NCBI GenBank assembly: GCA_003138955.1
Contig: PLHP01000319.1
Coordinates: 1-53,171 of the forward strand
From: Acidobacteriaceae bacterium
GTDB taxonomy: Bacteria; Acidobacteriota; Terriglobia; Terriglobales; Acidobacteriaceae
Direction: 5' to 3'
Length of the DNA: 53,171 nucleotides
Numbering within the stretch: position 1 is the stretch's first letter; each line of letters starts with the position of its first letter. The notes below the pieces were generated by a model. That model ran no database searches. It had not been told where the DNA came from and saw nothing but the letters and a program-made list of their open reading frames with translations. Positions 1 through 7,819 of the stretch are shown piece after piece. Made by a program: the position numbers and the translations under genes.

Positions 1-96
1 GTTTCCCGCGCGACAGGTGAGTATAGCTCTGGCCGTGGTTGAGTGCTGTGACGATCAGTTGTGCTTGGAGAGGGCGCGTTGTTACGATCTCGATGT

Positions 97-846
97 ATGA
101 AACTTTCCGTCGTAATGCCGGTATATAACGAACGCACTACGCTTCGAGAGGTGGTGGGGAAAGTTCTCTCGGTCCCCTTGGAGATCGAGCTGATATGCGT
201 CGACGACGGCTCGCGGGATGGCTCGCGCGAGATTCTGGCTGAACTGCAGTCCGAGCATCCGCAAATCCGCCTCGTTCTTCAGCCGCAGAACCTGGGTAAA
301 GGAGCAGCGCTGCGCCGCGGCATTCAGGAAGCCACAGGCGACTATGTCATTATTCAGGACGCCGATCTGGAGTACGATCCAGGGGAGTATCCGCTGATGA
401 TCGAGCCCTTGATCCGGGGCAAAGCGGACGTAGTCTTTGGCTCACGCTTTCTAGGGGGCGCGCCGCATCGGGTGTTGTATTTCTGGCATTCGGTCGGCAA
501 TAGTTTTCTTACCCTGCTCTCCAATTGCCTCACCAACATCAATCTTTCCGACATGGAGACCTGCTACAAGGTTTTCCGGCGCGAAGTGATTCAGTCGATC
601 CCGATCGAGGAGAATCGTTTTGGATTCGAGCCCGAGATCACGGTGAAAGTTGCGCGGCGAAACCTGCGCATTTATGAGGTGGGCATCAGTTATTGGGGGC
701 GGACGTACGAAGAGGGCAAGAAGATCGGATGGAAAGACGGTGTGCGCGCCTTGTATTGCCTGTTGAAGTACTCGTTCAAAGAACCCAGGATTCGGACTGC
801 TGCGCAGGCAGTTCCGGCAACGGATCGCTCAACCGTTGCGCGATGA
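97..846 (+). CDS. GT2 family glycosyltransferase, DPM1-like
   Basis: Soluble GT-A glycosyltransferase of 249 aa, of the polyprenyl-phosphate mannosyl/glucosyltransferase (DPM1/DPG) type, which transfers a sugar from a nucleotide donor to a lipid-phosphate or glycan acceptor at the inner face of the membrane. Visible motifs: N-terminal VVMPVYNE (residues 5-12), the nucleotide-binding VDDGS (35-39), the metal-site QDADLEYDP (87-95) and GSRFLGG (115-121). No membrane segment follows the catalytic domain, unlike GtrB/ArnC relatives. An in-frame GTG lies 36 bases upstream, but the ATG at 97 directly precedes the conserved beta strand and is preferred. It faces the small exported protein gene with a 22-base gap. 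Given the polysaccharide genes in the window, a role in priming or modifying a surface glycan is likely; the exact donor cannot be read. Confidence 0.88.
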   Translation: MKLSVVMPVYNERTTLREVVGKVLSVPLEIELICVDDGSRDGSREILAELQSEHPQIRLVLQPQNLGKGAALRRGIQEATGDYVIIQDADLEYDPGEYPLMIEPLIRGKADVVFGSRFLGGAPHRVLYFWHSVGNSFLTLLSNCLTNINLSDMETCYKVFRREVIQSIPIEENRFGFEPEITVKVARRNLRIYEVGISYWGRTYEEGKKIGWKDGVRALYCLLKYSFKEPRIRTAAQAVPATDRSTVAR

Positions 847-868
847 ATCTAGCGTTGAGGCGGTCTCT

Positions 869-1258
869 TTACTGTTGGTGCGTCTGTTTCTGCCTTACCC
901 GCGTTTTGTGGGAGTTCGCACCTGGGTTGGTCATTCTTGCACTTTTTCCGCCGCCCGTCTCACCAAAGTTGATCGGCGGATTGGGCTTATCTTTTACCGG
1001 CTTCAGCGCGGGTGCCGTTTTCTTTCCCGCAGATGCGGGCGGCGCGGTGGTCCTGGCGGTCTGATGCTCCAGGGCTTGCAAGTTTTTGGCGTTGGCAGCG
1101 GAAGCCGATGTCGGACCCGCCGTCTTGCCCATGGGCGCGCTTGGCTTCGATGCCTTTTCGGGGGCTGAATGCTTAACCTTGAATGTATCGCTTTGCTGCG
1201 CCAAGACGCTGACGCTAATACCCACGAGTATGACCGTAACCGCCAACGAAAATCTCAT
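869..1258 (-). CDS. Small exported Ala/Pro/Lys-rich protein
   Basis: A 129-aa protein with a clear Sec signal peptide (basic start, hydrophobic stretch to residue 20, cleavage around VLAQ). The mature part is low-complexity, rich in Ala, Pro, Lys and Thr, and contains no domain I recognise. Its composition suggests a disordered secreted or periplasmic protein, possibly cell-wall associated. It starts at an ATG with an A/G-rich sequence upstream. Function unknown. The weak point is that low-complexity frames can arise by chance, but the well-formed signal peptide and the convergent placement against the GT2 gene favour a real gene. Confidence 0.6.
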   Translation of the reverse strand: MRFSLAVTVILVGISVSVLAQQSDTFKVKHSAPEKASKPSAPMGKTAGPTSASAANAKNLQALEHQTARTTAPPASAGKKTAPALKPVKDKPNPPINFGETGGGKSARMTNPGANSHKTRVRQKQTHQQ

Positions 1259-1795
1259 CTTTCTTGATCCCCTGCCCGCAATCCCAAGCTCCCGGAACTT
1301 CGAGACACCTATCTCTTAGATGCACGCACCTTGCCATCCAGCGCCCAAGTCTTTCCTATGTTAAACCTGCTGCCAACGGAAAGCACTGGCCAAAATAGGC
1401 TAGCACGCTAACGAGTTAGTCAGGAAAGCGGTTCGCTGGCAACGTCGGCCATCTTGAGCGGATGTGGGCGATATGCAGTGTTCTGCACATTGCCGTCGAG
1501 TTCCCGTTCGCTCGGCAATTCGCTAATGTGACCCAGGCAACTTCAATCTCGGCGTGAACGTTTCTTATCCATTTATTTGGCAATAACTTAAAAGCTATTG
1601 CAGTCTGGTTCTTCGTTTTGCACCGCAGTTCACCCCAAAAAGAGCGATTTGGCCCTGTACACGCTGGCCAAATACCGCGCCCAGCTCGGCCTTTCGCAAT
1701 CTATGGCTTGCGGCGCCCAGGCGCGACACTGGTCTTGCCAGGCTGAAAAATAGTTTGGGCATCGGTGACCCGAGATCCCCCCTCGTTGTATTAGT
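1259..1795. other. Intergenic region without recognisable gene
   Basis: This 537-base stretch separates the divergent small exported protein and the ASH lipoprotein. It should hold both promoters. I see no convincing coding frame, tRNA or repeat; an 83-codon minus-strand frame at 1595-1846 has no start context or recognisable domain. Confidence 0.5.
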
Positions 1796-1808
1796 ATGCG
1801 GGGTCACC
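1764..1808. promoter_or_regulatory. 8-bp inverted repeat spanning the lipoprotein start codon
   Basis: GGTGACCC at 1764-1771 is exactly complementary to GGGTCACC at 1801-1808. The right arm lies just inside the ATG (1796) of the ASH lipoprotein gene. In mRNA it would form a stem with a 29-base loop that contains the start codon; in DNA it could be a split operator. Both functions are inference. Confidence 0.35.
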
Positions 1809-3448
1809 AAAAAAACAGAGGTTCTTTGAACGGTCGTTCCGTGCATCGTTGCTTGGCCAATTCGCTCGTCATTTCACTCGTCGTTGCGGGCAGCTTGTTG
1901 CTGCTCGCTGGGTGCGGGGGCGTAGCCTCAGGCTCGAGCAGCACAGCCCCTGCCGGAACGCTTTCGCCCAGTCCCTCGCAAGTTACTTTTGGAAGCACCA
2001 AGGTTGGGTCCAACCAGACCAGCACGGTGACGCTTTCGAACAGCGGTGGGACAGCTCTCACGATCACCAAGGCGACGCTGAGCGGCGCGGGATTTTCGAT
2101 GGGCAACCTCGCTCTTCCGCTCACGCTGAACGCCGGAAGCACGGCATCGGCAACGATCACGTTCGCGCCCACGGGAAGCGGGAGTTTCAGCGGCAGCGTC
2201 ACATTTGCTACCTCCGCAAACCAGGTAAGCAGCACGGTAGTGGTTCCCTTCTCTGGCGAGGGAATGGCTCCCGGAGCGCTCTCTCCTAATCCTTCCAGCT
2301 TGGCATTCGGGAGTATTCTGGTGGGCGGCAACAGCAGTCAGTCCGAGACTTTGACCAATACCGGCGGATCGAGCCTCACGATCTCGGCCGCCACGGTAAG
2401 TGGCACCGGGTTCAGTTTGAGCGGGCTGACTTTGCCTGTGACACTGAACGCTGGCCAGGGCACGTCTTTCACGGTACTTTTTAGTCCGACCGCGACCGGC
2501 ACTGCGAGCGGCAGCGTAAGCATCACTTCCAACGACTCTGGTTCCAACTTGAGCATTCCGCTTTCTGGAACGGGCGTGACGCAAGGAACCCTGACTGCGA
2601 GCCCCACGAGCCTGGCCTTCGGAAGCGTTCAGGTTGGCAATAGCACGAACTTGTCGGAAACGCTGACCAACACCGGGGGATCAGCGATCAACATCTCGCA
2701 AGCGAATTTGACCGGGGCGGCTTTCTCGATCAGCGGGTTGACCTTGCCCCTCAATCTTGTGGCAAATCAAAGCGCGACGTTTACCGCGACCTTTACGCCG
2801 ACCGGTACCGGTGCGGCGAGCGGAAGCCTGTCCGTGGTGTCGAACGGATCGAACCCGTCGTTCAATATCGCGCTCTCCGGGACCGGAACGGCCACGGGCC
2901 AGTTGGCGGTGTCGCCGACCAGTCTCAGCTTTGGCAACGTGGTCGTCGGGTCGAGTTCGTCGCTCGGCGGCAGCTTGAACGCAACCGGGGTGCCGGTCAC
3001 GGTTGCATCGGCGAGTATTAACAGCGGTGAGTTTGTGCTCTCCGGACTTTCGCTCCCGGCAACGATCCCCGCCGGTAAATCCGCTACCTTCACCGTCACT
3101 TTCACGCCGGGGGCGAGCGGAGCCGCTTCGGCCTCTTTGTCATTTTCGAGCAACGCATCGAACTCGCCAGCCGAATCAATGACCGGCACGGGAACGGCGC
3201 CAGTTCAGCAGTCGGTCAACCTCACCTGGACGGCCACGGCTGATGCAGTCGGCTACAACATATACCGCAGCACAACGTCTGGTAGTGGATACACGATGAT
3301 CAACCCGTCGCTGGATGGGACGACCGCCTACACCGACAGCACGGTCGTCTCCGGCACTACTTACTACTACGTAGCGACGAGCGTGAATAGCGAGTCGCAG
3401 GAGAGCGGATACTCGAATCAAGCGACGGCGGTCATTCCGGCCCAGTAA
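1796..3448 (+). CDS. Choice-of-anchor D (ASH/Hydin-like) repeat lipoprotein with C-terminal FnIII domain
   Basis: A 550-aa predicted lipoprotein. A hydrophobic leader ends in LAGC with the lipidated Cys at about residue 40. Then come four tandem Ig-fold repeats of about 105 residues (about 54-155, 162-262, 270-368, 378-468). Each opens with the 'SP-SL-FG-V-VG' pattern typical of choice-of-anchor D / abnormal-spindle-like (ASH) domains and ends with an 'SGTG' strand. Residues 475-548 form a fibronectin type III domain (VNLTWTA, YNIYRS, YYYVATSV). Proteins of this type sit on the outer surface and are thought to bind glycans or proteins; no enzyme domain is present. The ATG at 1796 gives a long basic leader; internal GTGs are alternative starts. 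The FnIII domain resembles the small FnIII protein just downstream on the other strand. Confidence 0.85.
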   Translation: MRGHQKNRGSLNGRSVHRCLANSLVISLVVAGSLLLLAGCGGVASGSSSTAPAGTLSPSPSQVTFGSTKVGSNQTSTVTLSNSGGTALTITKATLSGAGFSMGNLALPLTLNAGSTASATITFAPTGSGSFSGSVTFATSANQVSSTVVVPFSGEGMAPGALSPNPSSLAFGSILVGGNSSQSETLTNTGGSSLTISAATVSGTGFSLSGLTLPVTLNAGQGTSFTVLFSPTATGTASGSVSITSNDSGSNLSIPLSGTGVTQGTLTASPTSLAFGSVQVGNSTNLSETLTNTGGSAINISQANLTGAAFSISGLTLPLNLVANQSATFTATFTPTGTGAASGSLSVVSNGSNPSFNIALSGTGTATGQLAVSPTSLSFGNVVVGSSSSLGGSLNATGVPVTVASASINSGEFVLSGLSLPATIPAGKSATFTVTFTPGASGAASASLSFSSNASNSPAESMTGTGTAPVQQSVNLTWTATADAVGYNIYRSTTSGSGYTMINPSLDGTTAYTDSTVVSGTTYYYVATSVNSESQESGYSNQATAVIPAQ

Positions 3449-3532
3449 CGTCGCGCTCAGCGTGGCCGGCTAACCTTAGACCACTAGCTTTTGACCAGTT
3501 AACTTTTGAGCAGGCGGCCCCGCCCAGCCAAC

Positions 3533-3862
3533 TCAGGGAATCGTGGCTCGTACTTCGCCAGAGAACCTGCTCTCGCGGCCGACTTGATCCAGAGCGGTCA
3601 CCACATAGACATAAGTGTGGCCACTTCCCACCAGCCGATCTTCATACGGTGGAGCTGGGACTCGGGAGGCGATTTTAACGAATTGATTGCCGGAAGTCGT
3701 GCTCCGATACACGTTGTAACCGACGACGGAGACTCCCGGGGCGGCCGGGGGCACTTCCCACGTGAGCGTAACGCTGTGGGGCGTGGCTTTGTGACAGCAT
3801 GCGAGGCCGATGCAAAGCAGAGTACATAACGCCAGCAAGAGCCGGGATGGGTTGGTTCTCAT
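3533..3862 (-). CDS. Small exported fibronectin type III protein
   Basis: A 109-aa protein with an N-terminal hydrophobic leader (residues 8-22, with Cys22/Cys23 allowing a lipoprotein) followed by a single FnIII domain: VTLTWEVP, GYNVYRSTTSG, YVYVVTALDQVGRES, then the last strand ending in ATIP. It converges on the ASH lipoprotein, with which it shares the FnIII fold and the YNVYRST motif. Probably a surface adhesion or binding module. A decayed copy of this gene lies near 9.7 kb in the same orientation. It is divergent from the Hsp70-like gene across a region with two matching palindromes. Confidence 0.75.
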   Translation of the reverse strand: MRTNPSRLLLALCTLLCIGLACCHKATPHSVTLTWEVPPAAPGVSVVGYNVYRSTTSGNQFVKIASRVPAPPYEDRLVGSGHTYVYVVTALDQVGRESRFSGEVRATIP

Positions 3863-3995
3863 TGATTTGCCTGCCGCCGGTTATCGCGCCGCCTATCGAT
3901 TATAGCCATTAGCCGTTTGTTTTGATGAAATTGGGCACACGGCAGCGTCTGAAAAGACACTACCGGCCACACCGAGGCGGCGGGAGGTTGCATTC

Positions 3996-4108
3996 TCTTG
4001 CAACTGTCGCAAGAACTTACATCTTGACAGCAGGTTCTCCGCTGACTTGAGTTCCGAAGCACTGCAATCGTGAAGATGCGAAGTTCGTTCTTTGCCTCTT
4101 GCGCAAGA
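3996..4108. promoter_or_regulatory. Two palindromes sharing the half-site TCTTGC/GCAAGA
   Basis: In the divergent region between the small FnIII gene and the Hsp70-like gene, TCTTGC (3996-4001) is followed after 7 bases by GCAAGA (4009-4014). About 100 bases on, the same half-sites abut as a perfect 12-bp palindrome, TCTTGCGCAAGA (4097-4108). A possible -10 element, TAGAAT, lies at 4124-4129. Repeated use of one half-site suggests a dimeric regulator. It is not the CIRCE element expected for HrcA-controlled heat-shock genes. Confidence 0.4.
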
Positions 4109-4213
4109 AAAAAAAATTCAGCCTAGAATAATACAAACCGAGGGCAGTTCTTTTCTCGGGAACCCAACTTGGTTCTCGATCAGGCATTGCTTCAGAAACG
4201 GAGCTTGTCATCT

Positions 4214-5809
4214 GTGAAAGTCGGCATAGATTTCGGTACGACCCGGATCGTAGCTGCGGCCGTGGACCGGGGTAATTATCCGCTCGTCAACTTCGAGACT
4301 CCGGACGGGCACGCCCGCGACTGGTTTCCTCCGCTCATAGGCGTGCGTGGAGAAACGCGCGTTTACGGATGGGAGGCCTGGCTTGTGCAGGGGCAACCGG
4401 GCTGGACCATCATTCGCTCTCTGAAACGTTGTCTGAAGGACGCCGGTCCTCGGACCGGGATAGAAATCGGGGGCCAGACTTTTGAGGTCAGGCAGCTGTT
4501 GCAGGAAATGATGGCGGCGTTGCGGGGGCAACTGCGCGAGCACTCAACTTTGCCCTTTCCGGACGATGGGAAGAAGCCCCTGGAAGTAATGCTGGGGGTG
4601 CCGGCAAATGCGAACAGCAATCAGCGCTTTCTTACCACCGAAGCCGCTCGCGCGGCGGGGTTTGAGGTTTTGGGACTGTTGAATGAACCATCCGCGGCTG
4701 CGGTTGAATTTGCCCATCGCGACCTGGTGAACCGCAAGGGCCGTTCCGGGGGCCGGCTCCTGGTCTACGATCTGGGAGGCGGCACGTTCGACGCTTCGCT
4801 CATCGAACTCGGCGACGGCGAGCAGTCCATTGTCGCCTCCGACGGCATTCCAACTTTGGGCGGCGATGACTTTGACGAGATTCTGGCAGAGCTAGCGCTG
4901 CAGGCCGCTGGGATCTCGCTCAACGAAAGGGACAGCCTCTCCGCTGCGGAGTGGTTCGTCCTGGTGGACGAGTGCCGCGAGAAAAAAGAAGCGCTCAGTC
5001 CCAACACGCGCAAACTGACCGTCGATCTCGAACGCGTGCGGCACAACTGGCGCGAGGTCTCAGTGAATGCGAGCGTGTTTTACGAACGGTGCAGGCCGCT
5101 GATCGAGTCAACACGCCGGGTTGTCGATGAACTGCTGGCGGCGCACCCGGAGCACCCGATCGAGTCCCTATATGTCACGGGCGGCGGTTCAGAGTTGCCG
5201 CCGGTTGCGCGCATACTGCGGGAGAGTTATGGCAGGCGGGTGCGACGCTCGGCCTACATGCGATCGGCGACAGCCATCGGATTGGCGATCCGGGCCGATA
5301 CACAATCCGGCTGCATACTGCGCGAGCGGTTCATGCGGAATTTCGGATTGTGGCGGGAGGCAGATGAAGGGCGTGGGGTGGTCTTCGATCTTGTGTTTTC
5401 CCGCGGCACGGAGTTGCCGGGCCCCAAACAACCGCCGCTACGGAGCGTACGTTCTTACCGTCCGGCCCACAACGTCGGGCATTTCCGCTATCTGGAATGC
5501 GCACGGCTGGCCCAGGACGGCCGGCCGGTAGGAGAAATTACCGATTGGGACGACATCCGATTCCCGTTCGACCCAGGTCTCGAAGAGCAGACCGACCTGG
5601 CTGCCGTGTCGGTGAGACGAACACCCACAACGTCGACCTTCGTCGTCGAGGAAACATACACTTGTGACAGTAGCGGCAATCTGGCCGTCGCGATTTCCAA
5701 TAAGTCCACCGGTTATGAAAAAAGGTTCCGCCTTGGCCGTTGGTCTGTGCAGCAACCGAAGGTATTGTCCAGCCGCGCAGCGAAGCGCAGCGCCTCGAGC
5801 GGCCGCTGA
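4214..5809 (+). CDS. Hsp70 (DnaK) family ATPase lacking a normal substrate-binding domain
   Basis: A 531-aa protein. The actin/Hsp70 ATPase fold fills about residues 1-365: phosphate-1 loop GIDFGTT (4-10), LNEPSAAA (156-163), phosphate-2 DLGGGTFD (186-193) and the adenosine loop VTGGGSELP (321-329). The remaining 165 or so residues do not resemble the DnaK beta-sandwich plus lid, and the protein is about 100 residues shorter than DnaK. It is therefore an Hsp70-like ATPase of specialised function rather than the housekeeping chaperone, and no DnaJ or GrpE gene is nearby. GTG at 4214 is chosen because GGAG lies 10 bases upstream and it places the first beta strand at the N-terminus; a TTG at 4169 would only add an unconserved leader. 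Regulation may involve the palindromes upstream. Confidence 0.85.
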   Translation: MKVGIDFGTTRIVAAAVDRGNYPLVNFETPDGHARDWFPPLIGVRGETRVYGWEAWLVQGQPGWTIIRSLKRCLKDAGPRTGIEIGGQTFEVRQLLQEMMAALRGQLREHSTLPFPDDGKKPLEVMLGVPANANSNQRFLTTEAARAAGFEVLGLLNEPSAAAVEFAHRDLVNRKGRSGGRLLVYDLGGGTFDASLIELGDGEQSIVASDGIPTLGGDDFDEILAELALQAAGISLNERDSLSAAEWFVLVDECREKKEALSPNTRKLTVDLERVRHNWREVSVNASVFYERCRPLIESTRRVVDELLAAHPEHPIESLYVTGGGSELPPVARILRESYGRRVRRSAYMRSATAIGLAIRADTQSGCILRERFMRNFGLWREADEGRGVVFDLVFSRGTELPGPKQPPLRSVRSYRPAHNVGHFRYLECARLAQDGRPVGEITDWDDIRFPFDPGLEEQTDLAAVSVRRTPTTSTFVVEETYTCDSSGNLAVAISNKSTGYEKRFRLGRWSVQQPKVLSSRAAKRSASSGR

Positions 5810-6301
5810 AATATTAAGCTGCCTATTTCCACTCTTCGGCACGTCCTCTTCGAAGACTGCGCTCGCAGTCGGTTTCGGTTAGGGAGGGTTCCGCTCTCGG
5901 GAAAAACAAGACAAACCCCTTTCCTCCGGCGGAGGAATTCCCTGCAAACAGGAGGTTCTCTTTTTTTGAGTGCTGAAATTGGCGCTATCGCAATCATCCC
6001 ACGAGGGTTATTGGTGTTGCGGCCTTGGAACGAACAGGGAATTTTCGAGAGATATCAGGGAATACTGCTCCCTGATCCGGCCGGAACCGCCGTTTATCAG
6101 GTCCCTTTGCGATTGGGACGTCGGGGTGTTTCGGAAAAAGCTGCTCCCAGAGCTGAGACAACTCGGCTTTGCCGGGTGGCAATGAACCGAGCTGTTGCGA
6201 GACTGGGTCGGGCATAATACCTCCGGCAGACTCAGCAACATTGCCGCTTGCTCTCCGGAAAGAGTCTCGTCAATTCGATTCGTAAAAATAGGAGACGACC
6301 A
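5810..6301. other. Intergenic region with short hairpins
   Basis: Contains the hairpin GACTGC-GCTC-GCAGTC (5855-5870) just after the Hsp70 gene, which may help end transcription but lacks a T-run, and a second short inverted repeat around TCCTCC/GGAGGA near 5925. Several overlapping short frames (5966-6217) with the repeated string CAGGGAAT look like spurious translations. No confident gene. Confidence 0.4.
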
Positions 6302-7015
6302 GTGAAACCCCTGACGTTGGCCCAGTTGCGTAATGTGTGGGATAGGGTTATCCAGGATCCGGATGCGCACAGGGCGCTCGTCCGGCTCGAGAGGGACGGT
6401 TTTCGCATCCGTCAACTTGAGCCTCGGGATCCGACGTTGAAGTATCCGAACTGGGCTGACTACATTGCCGCAATCCCATTGCTCCCCAATCGGCCCTCCC
6501 GAAGACAGATTCACCGCCAAATCGGCCTGCGGAAATACTCGTCTCTCGTTAGCACCATTCGCCGCTTTGCGGTAGAAATCAGTGACCCGTTTTGCCAGGT
6601 TAGCATTCTTAGCGAAAAGGACTGCTCACTTGAAGAGATCCGCGATTTGGGTCAGAGCGCTTCAGCGACGTCCGATTTCCTTGAGAAATTCCTTTCGTGG
6701 GCTTGGTACACAAGACACTTTAATCCACGCAATACTCTGATCGCGGAGCTACGCTGGCGCATTCGGGAGCGCACGGGTAAACCGCATGACCGTGAACTTG
6801 CGACCCTTATCGACGCAGCATTCCGCGCTGCTGGAATCCAAGGGGGACTCTATTTAGATGCGACCACGCTAGACCGGATCGAAAAGCGCGAGAACGAAGG
6901 ACGCCTCAAAGCTAGCAGTCGGTTGCGCTATCGGACCGGTCCAGGTCCCATATCTAAGAGCGGTCCACCATCAAGCTCCACGAGATTTCCACGAAATCCA
7001 AGAAAACGCGTTTAA
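6302..7015 (+). CDS. Hypothetical protein in a phage-derived island
   Basis: A 237-aa basic protein I do not recognise. It contains charged helical segments and several WA/WAW motifs, and its last 30 residues are Ser/Pro/Arg-rich and look disordered. No signal peptide or membrane segment. GTG at 6302 is chosen because GGAG lies 8 bases upstream; a TTG at 6248 in the same frame has weaker context. It lies upstream of the broken methylase, DUF5681 and terminase genes, all on the same strand, so it is probably part of the same mobile remnant. A DNA-binding role would fit its charge but is not shown. Confidence 0.5.
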   Translation: MKPLTLAQLRNVWDRVIQDPDAHRALVRLERDGFRIRQLEPRDPTLKYPNWADYIAAIPLLPNRPSRRQIHRQIGLRKYSSLVSTIRRFAVEISDPFCQVSILSEKDCSLEEIRDLGQSASATSDFLEKFLSWAWYTRHFNPRNTLIAELRWRIRERTGKPHDRELATLIDAAFRAAGIQGGLYLDATTLDRIEKRENEGRLKASSRLRYRTGPGPISKSGPPSSSTRFPRNPRKRV

Positions 7016-7050
7016 TCGATTCTCTGCTAGCTCAAGTACATTCCTCTTAG

Positions 7051-7339
7051 GCCAGTCATTGGAATCGCGCGATCGAGGAAAATTTGCTCGAATTCCATCC
7101 AACCGTCAAGCCGGTTGCACTGCGGCTGATGCATCATGCATTGCTCGGCGCGCGGTGACATCGTTCTCGACCACTTCCTCGACAGTGGCACGACCGTGAT
7201 CGCGGCCGAGCGAACTGGCCGGTTTTGCTATGGCCTCGAACTGCACCTGGCCTACATGGACACGATCGTTCGTCGCCGGCAGTACTTTACCGGTTATCTG
7301 CTACCCATGGCACTTTGGGGCACCGTTTCACCGAACTAG
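7051..7339 (+). pseudogene. Frameshifted C-terminal fragment of a DNA N4/N6-methylase
   Basis: Two frames together encode the end of a phage/plasmid-type DNA methyltransferase. The first (about 7051-7135) carries the LLEFHPTVKPVAL segment. After a frameshift near 7125-7136 the second (to the stop at 7337-7339) gives CSARGDIVLDHFLDSGTTV, the 'DPFxGSGTT' SAM-binding motif I, followed by AAERTGRFCYGLEL and the terminal helix. The N-terminal ParB-like and catalytic parts usual in this family are missing, and the 'GSGTT' motif reads DSGTT here. Such methylases commonly precede a DUF5681 protein and a terminase, exactly as here. Non-functional. Confidence 0.8.
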
Positions 7340-7354
7340 AAAAGGAGGCTGCAG

Positions 7355-7819
7355 ATGAGCACAAAGGATGACAAACAAGATGACGGCCCCCGAACCGCGA
7401 AGGCTGTTGGCTATGGCACACCGCCCGAAGGCACTCGCTTTAAGAAGGGCGTTTCGGGAAATCCACGCGGGCGTCCCAAGGGAAGTTTGAATGTGGCGAC
7501 GGTGCTCACGAGGACGCTTCGCGAAAAGGTCGCCATCAACGAGAACGGCCGGCGAAGGACAGTAACGAAGCTGGAAGCGGCGCTCAAACAACTGGTCAAC
7601 CAGGCCGCTGCCGGCGATCTCAGAGCGCTTCGTCATTTGACTGCTCTGGCCAATGACGCCGAGGCGCAGCAGAACGTGCGCGATACCAAACTGCAAGATC
7701 TCAGCGAATTGGATCGTGACGTGATGCAAGGGATTTTGCGGCGATTTCAGGTAACTGAAGAACAACGAAATTCGTCCGAAGGAGAGGATCACCATGACCA
7801 TGACGTTGAGCGCTGCTGA
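7355..7819 (+). CDS. DUF5681 domain protein, putative small-terminase-like partner
   Basis: A 154-aa protein with the DUF5681 signature near the N-terminus: GTRFKKGVSGNPRGRPKGS (residues 27-45), then a helical region and an acidic His-rich tail. DUF5681 proteins regularly sit directly before terminase large subunits and are plausible small-subunit or DNA-recognition partners; that role is inferred from context. ATG at 7355 follows a near-perfect AAAGGAGG at 6 bases. The 3' end overlaps the terminase start by 26 bases, so the two are translationally coupled. Confidence 0.85.
   Translation: MSTKDDKQDDGPRTAKAVGYGTPPEGTRFKKGVSGNPRGRPKGSLNVATVLTRTLREKVAINENGRRRTVTKLEAALKQLVNQAAAGDLRALRHLTALANDAEAQQNVRDTKLQDLSELDRDVMQGILRRFQVTEEQRNSSEGEDHHDHDVERC

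Noticed and set aside
1595-1846. 83-codon minus-strand frame before the lipoprotein
   Set aside because: No ribosome site, no signal or domain, and it overlaps the lipoprotein start.
3863-4213. CIRCE-type heat-shock operator for the Hsp70-like gene
   Set aside because: The palindromes present do not match the CIRCE arms or its nine-base spacer.
5966-6217. Overlapping short frames in both strands with CAGGGAAT repeats
   Set aside because: Several frames are open at once and none has a convincing start; the sequence resembles repeat-derived spurious translations.
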